Positions 20,061 through 28,286 of a stretch of DNA of 42,864 nucleotides are shown piece after piece. The notes beneath the pieces are model-generated. The model saw only the letters and a program-made list of their open reading frames with translations. It made no database searches and had not been told where the DNA came from. Every line of letters starts with the position of its first letter. Position 1 is the stretch's first letter. Source of the stretch: Pseudomonadota bacterium. Lineage in GTDB: Bacteria > Pseudomonadota > Alphaproteobacteria > Acetobacterales > Acetobacteraceae. The position numbers and the translations under genes are program-made. The stretch is from the NCBI GenBank assembly GCA_021816925.1, contig JAKAWQ010000028.1, positions 1-42,864 on the forward strand, given 5' to 3'.

Positions 20061-21833
20061 ATGGAGGAAGCCACCGGCGAGCGCCGCGGCGAACCCGGCC
20101 TCACGCTCGGGCGGGAAGCCGCGGCAGAGCGCCGCGGCCGGCGCCGGTGGCAAGCGGGCGCGGCGCTCGGCGCGCTCGCCGTCGTCGCCGCCGTTCCGCT
20201 GCTGAGCACCGGCTATCTGCTGCAGCTCGCCACCGACACCCTGACCGCCATCATCCTTGCCTACGGCTGGAATCTGATCAGCGGCTTCACCGGGTACCTC
20301 TCCTTCGGTCAGGTTTCGTTCTACGGCCTCGGCGCCTACAGCACCGCGCTCCTGGTGTTGCACGCGCACCTGCCGTGGTATTTTGCCGTCCTGGCGAGCG
20401 GCGTGGTCGGCGCCGCCGCCGCGCTGTTGCTCGGCCCGTTTATGCTGCGCCTGCGCGGCATCCTGTTCGCGCTCGGCATGCTGGGCCTGGCCCGCATTCT
20501 CGGCGTCGTGTTCAACAGCTGGGGCTTCGCTGGCGCCTCGCTCGGTCTTAGCCTGCCCGCCGAGCTGATGCCGGTGCGCATCTATGTCGCGACCTGCCTG
20601 CTTGCCCTGCTCGCCTTTGCCTGCAACGCCTTCTTCGTGCACTCGGGCTTCGGCCTCGACGCCGTGAGCCTGAACGAGGACGAGGAAGCGGCGGCGGCGC
20701 TCGGCGTACCGGCGACCCGCGTCAAGGTCATCGCCTTCGTGCTGAGCGCGATCCTGCCGGCGATGGCCGGCGGCCTGGTCGCCTGGAACCGCAGCTACAT
20801 GGACCCCAGCAGCGCGTTCAACTCCTCGCTCGATCTGCAGATCGTGGTGTTCGTGCTGTTCGGCGGCATCGGCACCTTGTGGGGCCCGTTTCTCGGCACG
20901 CTGACCCTGATGCTGGCCGGCGAGCAGTTCGGTGTGGCTTTCCCCGATCTTCAGCTCGCGCTCTACGGGGTGGTGGTGATCTCGACGGTGCTCGCCTTTC
21001 CGGGCGGGCTAGTGGGGCTGGCGAACCGATTCGGCTGGCTGATGCGGCCGATCGTGCTGGCTCCGAAGACGCTGCCGGCGGTTGTGCCGCCGGCGCGGCC
21101 GGCGCGGCAGGGAGCGGCGCCGGTGCTCGAGGTGCGCGATCTCACGGTGCGCTTCGGGGGGTTGACCGCGCTCGACGGGGTCTCGCTCAGCCTCAGACGC
21201 GGCGAGATGCTCGGTATCATCGGTGCTAACGGCGCCGGCAAGACGACCCTCTTCAACGCCATCACCGGCTTCGTTCGCCCGACCAGCGGAGAGATCCTCT
21301 ATTTCGGCGAGCCGATCAGCCGCGTTCCGATCTTCCGGCGGGCCCAGCGAGGCATCGCGCGCAGCTTCCAGATCCCGCGCCTCCTGCCCTCGCTGACGGT
21401 GTGGGAGAACGTCGTGCTGGCGAGCCGGCATGGGCGGCAGTCCCACCGCGCGGCGGAGCATGCGGCATGGGTGCTGCAGACGATCGGACTGGCGCCGATG
21501 TGGCGCGATCCGGCAAGCCGTCTCACGCCCGGCTACCAGCGGCAGCTCGAATTCGCGCGTGTTCTGGCGCTCGACCCCGAGCTTGTGCTGCTCGACGAGG
21601 TGATGGCCGGGATGACGCGCGAGGAGCAGGAGGCGGTGCGCGGGGTGATCCGGTGCCTCCCCGAGTACGGCGTTGCTGCGGTGGCTTGCGTCGAGCATGT
21701 CATCGCGGCCGTCTCCGATCTCTGTGACCGGATGGTGGTGCTGGATTTCGGCCGCAAGATCGCCGAGGGTGCACCGGCTGCGGTGCTCACGGATCCCGTG
21801 GTGGTGCGCGCCTATCTCGGTGAACCGTTGTGA
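20061..21833 (+). CDS. livM-livG: Fused LivM permease and LivG ATPase
   Basis: The 590-residue product joins two usually separate importer subunits. Residues about 35-325 are a LivM permease with YGWNLISGFTGYLSFGQVSF and the coupling-loop region LNEDEEAAAALGVPATRVK. After a Pro/Ala linker, residues about 353-590 are a LivG ATPase with Walker A IGANGAGKTTLF, Q-loop SFQIPRLLPSLTV, Walker B LVLLDEVMAGM and the switch His in ACVEHVI. The signature motif is LTPGYQRQLEFAR, where Tyr replaces the usual Gln of the LSGGQ-like loop. Start ATG 20061 follows livH by 2 bases; the long open frame upstream is a shadow of livK and livH. LivM-LivG fusions are known in other bacteria. Confidence 0.92.
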   Translation: MEEATGERRGEPGLTLGREAAAERRGRRRWQAGAALGALAVVAAVPLLSTGYLLQLATDTLTAIILAYGWNLISGFTGYLSFGQVSFYGLGAYSTALLVLHAHLPWYFAVLASGVVGAAAALLLGPFMLRLRGILFALGMLGLARILGVVFNSWGFAGASLGLSLPAELMPVRIYVATCLLALLAFACNAFFVHSGFGLDAVSLNEDEEAAAALGVPATRVKVIAFVLSAILPAMAGGLVAWNRSYMDPSSAFNSSLDLQIVVFVLFGGIGTLWGPFLGTLTLMLAGEQFGVAFPDLQLALYGVVVISTVLAFPGGLVGLANRFGWLMRPIVLAPKTLPAVVPPARPARQGAAPVLEVRDLTVRFGGLTALDGVSLSLRRGEMLGIIGANGAGKTTLFNAITGFVRPTSGEILYFGEPISRVPIFRRAQRGIARSFQIPRLLPSLTVWENVVLASRHGRQSHRAAEHAAWVLQTIGLAPMWRDPASRLTPGYQRQLEFARVLALDPELVLLDEVMAGMTREEQEAVRGVIRCLPEYGVAAVACVEHVIAAVSDLCDRMVVLDFGRKIAEGAPAAVLTDPVVVRAYLGEPL

Positions 21834-22549
21834 ACAAGGACGCACCGGCCCTCGTCGTCGAGGACGCCACCGCCGGCATCGGCCCCCTCACGATCCTCGA
21901 CGGCGTCTCGCTCGAGCTCGGTTCACGCGAGGTCGTCGCGGTGCTCGGCGCCAACGGTGCGGGCAAGACGACGCTTCTGCGCACCATCGCCGGCCTCCTT
22001 CCCCCACGCCGGGGCAGCATCCGCCTCTTCGGCGAGCCGATCGAGGGCCGGCCCGCGCACGAGATCACCCGCGCCGGCATCGGGCATGTGCCGAGCGGGC
22101 GCGAGCTCTTTCCCCGGCTTTCCGTCGCCGATCACCTCGAGCTCGGCGGCCGGCTCTCCTCGCCCGCCCGTCGCGTCGAGCTGCGCCAGCGCATGCTCGA
22201 GATGTTCCCCGCGCTCGGCCAGCGCCTTGGCCAGCGCGCCGGCACGCTTTCGGGCGGCGAGCAGCAGATGCTGGCCATTGCGCGGGCCCTGATGACGGAT
22301 CCGCGCGTGCTTCTCCTCGATGAACCTTCCACCGGTCTTGCCCCGAAGATCGTGCTCTCGGTGTTCCAGACTTTCCCGTTGCTGCGCAAGCAGGGGGTCA
22401 GCATCCTGCTCGCCGAGCAGAGCCTGACGCTCGGCCTCTCGGCGGCCGATCGTGCCTATGTCATGGATCAGGGCCGCATCGTGCTCTCCGGCAACGCAGC
22501 GGCGCTCGCCGAGGACCATCGCGTCGTGGACACTTATCTCGGCCGCTGA
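21830..22549 (+). CDS. livF: LivF-type ABC ATPase
   Basis: The 239-residue ATPase is the second nucleotide-binding subunit of the importer. It shows Walker A LGANGAGKTTLLRTI, the LivF-type IGHVPSGRELFPRLSV, the intact signature TLSGGEQQMLAIARAL, Walker B VLLLDEPSTGLAP and switch region LLAEQSLTLGL, where Gln stands at the usual His position as in many LivF proteins. It starts at GTG 21830 in a GTGA overlap with the fusion gene. It ends the operon and is convergent with the methyltransferase gene. Confidence 0.93.
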   Translation: MNKDAPALVVEDATAGIGPLTILDGVSLELGSREVVAVLGANGAGKTTLLRTIAGLLPPRRGSIRLFGEPIEGRPAHEITRAGIGHVPSGRELFPRLSVADHLELGGRLSSPARRVELRQRMLEMFPALGQRLGQRAGTLSGGEQQMLAIARALMTDPRVLLLDEPSTGLAPKIVLSVFQTFPLLRKQGVSILLAEQSLTLGLSAADRAYVMDQGRIVLSGNAAALAEDHRVVDTYLGR

Positions 22550-22567
22550 GCCGGCTTCCTGCCCGCT

Positions 22568-23809
22568 TCAGGTGAGGCTTTGCGTGCGAGCAGCGCGCCG
22601 TTCGGCTTCGGCGAGGTAGTCGCGTGTCAGCGGCACCGCATCGAGCGAACGCGCGAGCTGGATCTGGAAGACCATCTGGCCCTCGCGACGAAAGGCGAGC
22701 TCGGAGCCGACGAGGTAGAATTCCCACATGCGGCAGAAGCGCTCGTCGATCAGTGCGGCGATGGCGTCGCGGTTGACCAGGAACCGGCGCCGCCAGCGCG
22801 CCAGAGTCTCGGCGTAATGCAGGCGTAGAATCTCGATGTCGGTGACCCAGAGGCCCGCGCGCTCGATCGCCGGCAGAACTTCCGAGAGCGCCGGACAATA
22901 GCCGCCCGGAAAGATGTATTTGGCGATCCACCGGTCGGTTGCGCTCGGTCCCTCGCTGCGGCCGATGGCATGCAGCAAGGCGACCCCGTCCGGGGCGAGG
23001 CAACGGCGGATGGCGGCGAAGAATTCGTTGTAATGCACGATGCCGACATGCTCGAACATGCCGACCGAGACGATGCGATCGAAGCGCTGATTGAGGGCGC
23101 GGTAGTCCTGCAACTCGAAGCAGACGCGCCCAGCCAGCCCGGAGGCGGCGGCACGCGCGCGGGATTCGGTCAGCTGCTCGGAGGACAGCGTGATGCCGAG
23201 GACGCGAGCAGCGTGGTCGCGTGCGAGCGTGAGCGCAAGGCCACCCCAGCCGCTGCCGATGTCGAGCACGGAGAGATCCGGCCGTTCGAGCAGTAGCTTG
23301 GCCACGATGTGCCGCTTCTTGGCCGCCTGCGCCTCCTCGATCGTCTCGTCGCCGCGCCGGAAGTAGGCGCAGGAATATTGCCGGTCGCGATCAAGAAAGA
23401 GGCTGTAGAGTCGGCCGTTGAGATCGTAATGGTGGGCGGCGTTGCGCCGGGCGCGAGGGGCAGGATTGTACTGCAAGATGCGGCGGACCAGCCGGCCGAG
23501 ACAGGTGCGCAGCCGCATGATGGGTGTGCCACCGCCCGCTGCCATGACGTTGGCGACGAGCAGGTCGAGCAGGTCGTAGAGGCTGCAATCGAGCGCCACG
23601 ACCGTGCCGGCCATGTAGCCCTCGCCGAGCCCCAGCGAGGGATTGAGAAGAAGCCGCCGCACGGTTGCCCCGTCCTTGATCGCAGCTCCGGCGGAGCGCC
23701 CGCCACCGTGTCCGTAACGTGTCTCCCTGCCGTCTGGCCAGCGGACGGTGAGGCGGCCTTCAACGATCAGGCGATCGAGGGTTTTCTCCAAAAGACGCTG
23801 CATGACCAT
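22568..23809 (-). CDS. cfa: Cyclopropane-fatty-acyl-phospholipid synthase family methyltransferase
   Basis: The 413-residue enzyme uses S-adenosylmethionine to modify unsaturated acyl chains of membrane phospholipids. It has an N-terminal lipid-binding region (SLGLGEGYMAGTVV), then NAAHHYDLNGRLYSLFLD, the active-site Cys region QYSCAYFRRGDETIEEAQ, the SAM motif VLDIGSGWGGLALTLA and the SVGMFEHVG motif. These are all normal for CFA synthases. A C-terminal part near MWEFYLVGSELAFRR also matches. Start MVMQRL at 23809. It lies 90 bases downstream of rplI on the same strand, with a hairpin between. Confidence 0.9.
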   Translation of the reverse strand: MVMQRLLEKTLDRLIVEGRLTVRWPDGRETRYGHGGGRSAGAAIKDGATVRRLLLNPSLGLGEGYMAGTVVALDCSLYDLLDLLVANVMAAGGGTPIMRLRTCLGRLVRRILQYNPAPRARRNAAHHYDLNGRLYSLFLDRDRQYSCAYFRRGDETIEEAQAAKKRHIVAKLLLERPDLSVLDIGSGWGGLALTLARDHAARVLGITLSSEQLTESRARAAASGLAGRVCFELQDYRALNQRFDRIVSVGMFEHVGIVHYNEFFAAIRRCLAPDGVALLHAIGRSEGPSATDRWIAKYIFPGGYCPALSEVLPAIERAGLWVTDIEILRLHYAETLARWRRRFLVNRDAIAALIDERFCRMWEFYLVGSELAFRREGQMVFQIQLARSLDAVPLTRDYLAEAERRAARTQSLT

Positions 23810-23861
23810 TCCCGCGAAGGACGTGATGCTTCCTGCGGTGCGACAGAATGGCCAAAGCGTG

Positions 23862-23881
23862 GGGCAGCGTCAAAGCTGCCC
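23862..23881 (-). terminator. Hairpin after the ribosomal operon
   Basis: On the minus strand GGGCAGC and GCTGCCC form a perfect 7-base stem with a 6-base loop, in the gap between rplI and the methyltransferase gene. There is no clear U run after it, so it may be a weak or Rho-assisted terminator, or a processing site. Confidence 0.4.
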
Positions 23882-23899
23882 GGTTTCGGGCGGCCGATT

Positions 23900-24442
23900 T
23901 CAGGCGGCCGGGGGCGGCGCCTGCTCGACGGGTTCGGGCGGCGTTTCGGCCTCGCCGGCCTCGCCGCGCGCCCGGCGTTCCGCCTCTTCGGGCGAGCGGG
24001 CAACGTTCACCGTGACGCCGATCGAGACCTCAGGGTGCAACACGACCCTGACCGTGCTGCGGCCCAGCATCTTGATCGGATGCTCAAGCGAAACCTGCTC
24101 GCGGCCGATCGAGAGCCCGGCGGCGGTGCATGCCTCGGCGATATCGCGCGCACTCACCGAGCCGTAGAGATTGCCCGCCTCCCCGGCTTGGCGGATCACC
24201 ACGACAGAAAGACCGGCGACGCGCTCGGCGACGCGCTGCGCCTCCTCGCGCCGCTTCAGGTTCTGAGCCTCAAGCTCAACGCGGCTTTGTTCGAACCGCT
24301 CCCGGTTCTCCTTGCTGGCGCGCAGCGCCTTCTTCTGCGGCAGCAGGTAGTTGCGTGCGAAGCCCGGCTTCACCCTGACCACATCGCCCATCTGGCCGAG
24401 CTTCTCGACCCGCTGCAGCAGGATCACCTCGACGGCGGCCAT
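23900..24442 (-). CDS. rplI: 50S ribosomal protein L9
   Basis: The 180-residue protein binds 23S rRNA and extends from the large subunit. The N-terminal domain has [19 protein letters not shown] and the L9 signature region [15 protein letters not shown] central helix links to the C-terminal domain with [15 protein letters not shown]. The last 30 residues ([20 protein letters not shown] and onward) are an acidic Pro/Ala-rich extension beyond the usual 150 residues, common in alphaproteobacteria. Third gene of the rpsF-rpsR-rplI operon, 12 bases after rpsR. Confidence 0.97.
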   Translation of the reverse strand: MAAVEVILLQRVEKLGQMGDVVRVKPGFARNYLLPQKKALRASKENRERFEQSRVELEAQNLKRREEAQRVAERVAGLSVVVIRQAGEAGNLYGSVSARDIAEACTAAGLSIGREQVSLEHPIKMLGRSTVRVVLHPEVSIGVTVNVARSPEEAERRARGEAGEAETPPEPVEQAPPPAA

Positions 24443-24454
24443 CGGCGTTCTCCC

Positions 24455-24730
24455 TCAGCTCACCACGTACGGCAGAAGAGCGAGGAACCGCGCCCGCTTG
24501 ATCGCGAGCGCGAGCTCCCTCTGGCGCTTGGCAGAAACCGCAGTGATGCGGCTCGGAACGATCTTGCCGCGCTCGGAGAGAAACCGCGAGAGCAGGCGGA
24601 CGTCTTTGTAGTCGATCTTGGGCGCGTTGGGGCCGGAGAAGGGGCAGGTCTTGCGACGCCGGTAGAACGGACGGCGCGCCCCGACGGCGGCGCGACGGGC
24701 GGCGGGATTGATCTCTGCCTGATCGGACAT
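24455..24730 (-). CDS. rpsR: 30S ribosomal protein S18
   Basis: The 91-residue protein pairs with S6 on the platform of the small subunit. It contains the S18 signature region [19 protein letters not shown] and the end [21 protein letters not shown] short basic N-terminal lead ([20 protein letters not shown]) precedes it. It lies 3 bases after rpsF and 12 bases before rplI. Confidence 0.98.
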   Translation of the reverse strand: MSDQAEINPAARRAAVGARRPFYRRRKTCPFSGPNAPKIDYKDVRLLSRFLSERGKIVPSRITAVSAKRQRELALAIKRARFLALLPYVVS

Positions 24731-24733
24731 CGT

Positions 24734-25204
24734 CTATTCCTCCCTCGCCGGCTCGGCCTGCCGGAACTCATCCTCGCGCTCGGGACGCGCCCGGAACTCC
24801 TCGCGGTCGTCATAGCGCCGACGCCCTGAATCGAAGCGGCCCGCCGGCTTCGGACCGCGAAAGGTCCGTTCCCGATCGTCGGAGCGGCGCGCCAGCATCG
24901 CCGAGGGCCCTTCCTCGATCGCCGGGACGCGAATGGTAAGGAAGCGCAGCACGTCCTCATTGAGGCGGAGCAGGCGCTCCATCTCGGTAACGGCGGCAGG
25001 CGGCGCATCGAGGCCGAGCAGCAGGTAATGACCCTTGCGGTTCTTCTTGATGCGATAGGCCAAGCTGCGCAGGCCCCAGTATTCGCGCTTCTTCACTGCC
25101 CCGCCGCCGGCTTCCATGCCTTGGGCGATCTGGTCGGCGAGCGCATCGACCTGCTGCTGCGTCGCATCGTTGCGTGCGATGAGCACGCATTCGTAAAGCG
25201 GCAT
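24734..25204 (-). CDS. rpsF: 30S ribosomal protein S6
   Basis: The 156-residue protein starts [18 protein letters not shown] and has the S6 core [20 protein letters not shown] and the strand [20 protein letters not shown] charged tail of about 50 residues (from [13 protein letters not shown]) extends the usual 100-residue core, as in other alphaproteobacteria. Start ATG 25204 follows an SD (AAGGGAG) that is paired in the upstream leader. The frame is open upstream through the leader and neighbouring gene, but this has no S6 similarity. Confidence 0.97.
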   Translation of the reverse strand: MPLYECVLIARNDATQQQVDALADQIAQGMEAGGGAVKKREYWGLRSLAYRIKKNRKGHYLLLGLDAPPAAVTEMERLLRLNEDVLRFLTIRVPAIEEGPSAMLARRSDDRERTFRGPKPAGRFDSGRRRYDDREEFRARPEREDEFRQAEPAREE

Positions 25205-25212
25205 CCGGTTCT

Positions 25213-25277
25213 CCCTTCGGCTGGATCGGCCCTTCGGGGCCGCTTCCGCACATTGCGGACGGCCCGATATCGAAGGG
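25213..25277 (-). ncRNA. Candidate S6:S18 leader hiding the rpsF ribosome-binding site
   Basis: On the minus strand CCCTTCG (25277-25271) pairs with CGAAGGG (25219-25213), closing a 65-base element. Inside, ATCGG pairs with CCGAT, and two hairpins follow: GCCG-TCCGCA around ATG closed by TGCGGA and CGGC, and a small CCC-GAA-GGG. The 3' strand of the outer stem contains the GGG of the rpsF SD, so folding would block translation. An rpsF leader bound by the S6:S18 complex is known in many bacteria; I infer that this is the local version. The exact consensus could not be compared here. Confidence 0.5.
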
Positions 25278-25322
25278 CACAGCCGAGGACGATGCCGTCG
25301 TCCCCGGCGGGGAAGGCGGGCC

Positions 25323-25350
25323 TTTAGCGGAAACGGGGCGAAGAACGCAA
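25323..25350 (-). promoter_or_regulatory. Candidate promoter of the rpsF-rpsR-rplI operon
   Basis: On the minus strand TTGCGT (25350-25345) and GCTAAA (25328-25323) are spaced by 16 bases. GCTAAA-type minus-10 boxes are common at strong alphaproteobacterial promoters. The start point would fall about 40 bases before the folded leader. Confidence 0.4.
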
Positions 25351-25370
25351 GGCCCGGCGCCAGCCGGTTG

Positions 25371-26189
25371 CTAATCCCAGAGCGGCGCAAAGGAAGGGCT
25401 GACGCAGCGCCCGTTCTTGGGCAGTGCCGCGATTGCCGCCCGATCCGCCACATCGAGCACGAGATCGCAGGCAGTGAGATTGGCCAACTGGCCCTGCGGC
25501 CGGCCGGATTTCGGGATCGCGCCGACCCCCTCCTGGCCGAGCAGCCAAGCAAGCGCCACCGCGGCCGGGGTCGTTCCGTGCTTTGCCGCGATCGCGGCGA
25601 GGACGGTGTTTCCCGCAAGCCTGCCCTGCGCCAACGGACAATAGGCGATGATCGGGATTTGCTTCGCCCGCGCGTAGGCGAGCAGCTTCGATTGGTCGAG
25701 CAGCACATGATACTCGACCTGGTTGCAGGCAATCGGGGCGCCGATCTCCTCGACAGCGCTTCTGAGCAGCGCAATCGGGAAATTGGCGACCCCGATTGCC
25801 CGCACGCGCCCCTCGTCACGGAGCCGGAGCATCGCCCCGAGTGCCGCCGCAAGGTCCATCTCCGGGGCCGGCCAATGGATGAGATAGAGATCGGCGTAAT
25901 CGGTGCGGAGCCGCTCGAGGCTCGCCGCAATGGCGCGGCGGATCGCCGCCGGGGCGAGGTTCGTCCACCACACCTTGGTGGTGAGATGGATCTCGGAGCG
26001 CGGCACGCCCGAGGCGGCAATCGCGGCCCCGACGGCCTCCTCGTTGCCGTACATCTCGGCGGTATCGATGTGCCGGTAGCCGAGCGCAAGTGCGCTTTCG
26101 ACGGCCCGCCGCCCCGTCTCGCCTGCAAGCTTCCAGGTGCCGAGCCCGAGTTTGGGCAGCGAGATTCCTGCCCCCGCCAAACGTTCCAT
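25371..26189 (-). CDS. Aldo/keto reductase
   Basis: This 272-residue NADPH-dependent oxidoreductase belongs to the family of 2,5-diketo-gluconate reductases (AKR5-like). The catalytic tetrad is in place: Asp and Tyr in [15 protein letters not shown], Lys in TTKVWW and His in YLIHWPAPE. The NADP site is near [16 protein letters not shown]. It starts at ATG 26189; a GTG three codons upstream (26198) is an equally possible start. It lies 15 bases after the WD40 gene on the same strand. Its substrate is unknown. Confidence 0.9.
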   Translation of the reverse strand: MERLAGAGISLPKLGLGTWKLAGETGRRAVESALALGYRHIDTAEMYGNEEAVGAAIAASGVPRSEIHLTTKVWWTNLAPAAIRRAIAASLERLRTDYADLYLIHWPAPEMDLAAALGAMLRLRDEGRVRAIGVANFPIALLRSAVEEIGAPIACNQVEYHVLLDQSKLLAYARAKQIPIIAYCPLAQGRLAGNTVLAAIAAKHGTTPAAVALAWLLGQEGVGAIPKSGRPQGQLANLTACDLVLDVADRAAIAALPKNGRCVSPSFAPLWD

Positions 26190-26204
26190 CCGTCTCACCT
26201 GTTC

Positions 26205-27251
26205 CTACCGGCGGGAGAAATCGACAATCGCGGCGAAGCCCTTTTCGGTGCCGAGGGCAAGCCGCGTGCCGTCCGGGCTCCAAGCGAGCGCGGAGACCGC
26301 GCCGCGGCCGGGCGCGGCGACAGGCAGCACGCGCCCGGACTCGATATCGGCGAGCACCACCAGCCCGTCGGCGAATCCCGCCGCCACCGTGTCACGCTCC
26401 GGATGGCAGGCGACACGCGTGCAGGCCACGCCGTCCCCGCCGGCCAGCTCGAGCGGCGGCTTGCCCATCGGGCCGTCGCCGAAGAAAGGCCAGAGCACGA
26501 TCGCATCCGCCCCGCTCGTCGCGAGCCACTTACCGCGCCGGGTGAAGGACAGAGATTCCGTCTTCCCCGGATAGCCGCTCATGCGCATGTGCTGGCCATC
26601 GGAAAGGCGCCAGCCGTGCAGGGCATTTTCCTGCATCGCCGTGACCACGGCATCGCCCTCGGGGTGGATCACGATAGCGATGTGGCTGCCCTTCCATTCG
26701 AGCTTGCGCAGGCTGTCCGTCTCCGCCGCCACGAACCAGAGCGAGGCACCATTGTAATGGCTGGCACCGATCCGCTTGCCCTTGCGGTCGAAGGCGATAC
26801 CCGTTGCGGTGGAGGGATGCTCGAGGACCTTGAGCGGCCTTCCCGCCGCATCGAAGAGATGGACCTTGCGTCCGACCGCGGCGGCGATGAGGCCCGCACC
26901 TTTCTCGCCCGGGTGGCTTGCGACGTGCTCGACCCAGCGTGACCCCAAGCGGGCGATGTCCGCGGCCTCGCCGCCGGCCCGGCTGCGGCGGAAGGCGCCG
27001 TCATCGCCGCCGGAGAGAAAGCTGCCGGCCTCAGCATCCGCCGCGAGCGCGAGCACCGCTCCGGCATGCACGTCAACTTGCCGCCACTCCCCGGCCGCGC
27101 CGGGGCCGGCGATGCGGAGCGAGCCGTCGCCGAGCGCGAAGGCGCAGAACCGGCCCGCACGCTCGAACGCTCCGGCAACGACGACGGCATTGAACGAGCG
27201 CGCCTCGCCGCGCGTCTTGAGAAGTTCGTCCGCGACCAGGCTCTCTCCCAT
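26205..27251 (-). CDS. WD40-repeat protein
   Basis: The 348-residue protein is built of about seven beta-propeller repeats. Examples are SFLSGGDDGAFRR, GKWLATSGADAIVLWPF, DTVAAGFADGLVVLADIESG and VSALAWSPDGTRLALGTEKG. It lacks a signal peptide and membrane helices, so it is cytoplasmic. It is 6 bases downstream of the CobW-type GTPase gene, and this pairing is, as I recall, repeated in other alphaproteobacteria. A role in presenting a client metalloprotein to the GTPase is possible but not shown. Confidence 0.85.
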   Translation of the reverse strand: MGESLVADELLKTRGEARSFNAVVVAGAFERAGRFCAFALGDGSLRIAGPGAAGEWRQVDVHAGAVLALAADAEAGSFLSGGDDGAFRRSRAGGEAADIARLGSRWVEHVASHPGEKGAGLIAAAVGRKVHLFDAAGRPLKVLEHPSTATGIAFDRKGKRIGASHYNGASLWFVAAETDSLRKLEWKGSHIAIVIHPEGDAVVTAMQENALHGWRLSDGQHMRMSGYPGKTESLSFTRRGKWLATSGADAIVLWPFFGDGPMGKPPLELAGGDGVACTRVACHPERDTVAAGFADGLVVLADIESGRVLPVAAPGRGAVSALAWSPDGTRLALGTEKGFAAIVDFSRR

Positions 27252-27257
27252 GCCGGG

Positions 27258-28229
27258 TCAGGCCGCCTGGCAGGATTCGAAGCCGCGGCGGAGCTGCGGG
27301 CGATTGAGGTTGCGCCCGATGAAGACGATCCGGCTCTGTCGCGGCTGGCCCTCCTTCCATGGCCCGATGAAGGCGCCGTCTGCGATCATGTGCACGGCCT
27401 GAAAGGCGAAGCGCCGTTCCTCGCCGGCATAATGGAGGATGCCCTTGGTGCGCAGCAGGTCCGGTCCCTTCTCGGCCAAGAGCACGCTCATCCACGCATT
27501 GAACCGCTCCGCATCGAGCGGCTGGTCGAGTTCGAAGCTCACCGAGCCGACATCGTCGTTGTGCTCGTGCCCGTCCTCGGTCAGGAAATCCGGTGCCTCG
27601 GCGAGCACCCGTTCGAGATCGAACGCACCTTGATCGAGCACGTCGCCGATCGGCACCGCCGCGTGCTCGGTACGGTGGATGCGCGCGAAGCGGTTGATGC
27701 CGCGGATCTGCTCCTCGACCCCGGCCAGTTCTTCGGCGCTTACGAGATCCGTCTTGTTCAGCACGATCACGTCAGCGAAGGCGATCTGGTCCGCGGCCTC
27801 GTGGCTGTCGGCAAGACGCGCGGGTAGGTGCTTGGCATCGACAACGGTGACGATGGCATCGAGGCGCGTCTTCTGCCGCACGCCCTCATCGACGAAGAAG
27901 GTCTGCGCCACGGGAGCCGGATTGGCGAGCCCGGTCGTTTCGATGATGATGCCGTCGAACTTCTCCCGCCTTTTCATCAGGCCGCCGACGATGCGGATGA
28001 GATCGCCGCGCACAGTGCAGCAGATGCAGCCGTTGTTCATCTCGAAAACCTCCTCGTCGCCTTCAACGACGAGGTCGTTGTCCACACCGAGTTCGCCGAA
28101 CTCGTTGATGACCACGGCATAGCGCCGGCCGTGCTGCTCGGTCAGGATCCGGTTGAGCAGGGTGGTCTTGCCGGCGCCAAGGTAGCCGGTCAGCACGGTC
28201 ACGGGCACGGGCCCGCTTGCCTCTGCCAT
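27258..28229 (-). CDS. CobW/COG0523 metal-chaperone GTPase
   Basis: The 323-residue GTPase belongs to the G3E family. Visible motifs are Walker A TGYLGAGKTTLLN, the metal-binding CxCC motif in NNGCICCTVRGDL, the Walker B-like ETTGLANPAP and the base-recognition motif VLNKTDLV. The C-terminal CobW domain has KGILHYAGEERRFAFQAVH. There is a short acidic His segment (EDGHEHNDD). Such proteins deliver zinc or cobalt to client enzymes; those under Zur act during zinc shortage. I see no clear Zur box upstream. It leads a two-gene unit with the WD40 gene. Confidence 0.92.
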   Translation of the reverse strand: MAEASGPVPVTVLTGYLGAGKTTLLNRILTEQHGRRYAVVINEFGELGVDNDLVVEGDEEVFEMNNGCICCTVRGDLIRIVGGLMKRREKFDGIIIETTGLANPAPVAQTFFVDEGVRQKTRLDAIVTVVDAKHLPARLADSHEAADQIAFADVIVLNKTDLVSAEELAGVEEQIRGINRFARIHRTEHAAVPIGDVLDQGAFDLERVLAEAPDFLTEDGHEHNDDVGSVSFELDQPLDAERFNAWMSVLLAEKGPDLLRTKGILHYAGEERRFAFQAVHMIADGAFIGPWKEGQPRQSRIVFIGRNLNRPQLRRGFESCQAA

Positions 28230-28286
28230 ATTGTTCTCCGCTTCGTTCGGTTGCTTGGCAGGCGAATATAGGGTGGGCGCCGGGAC

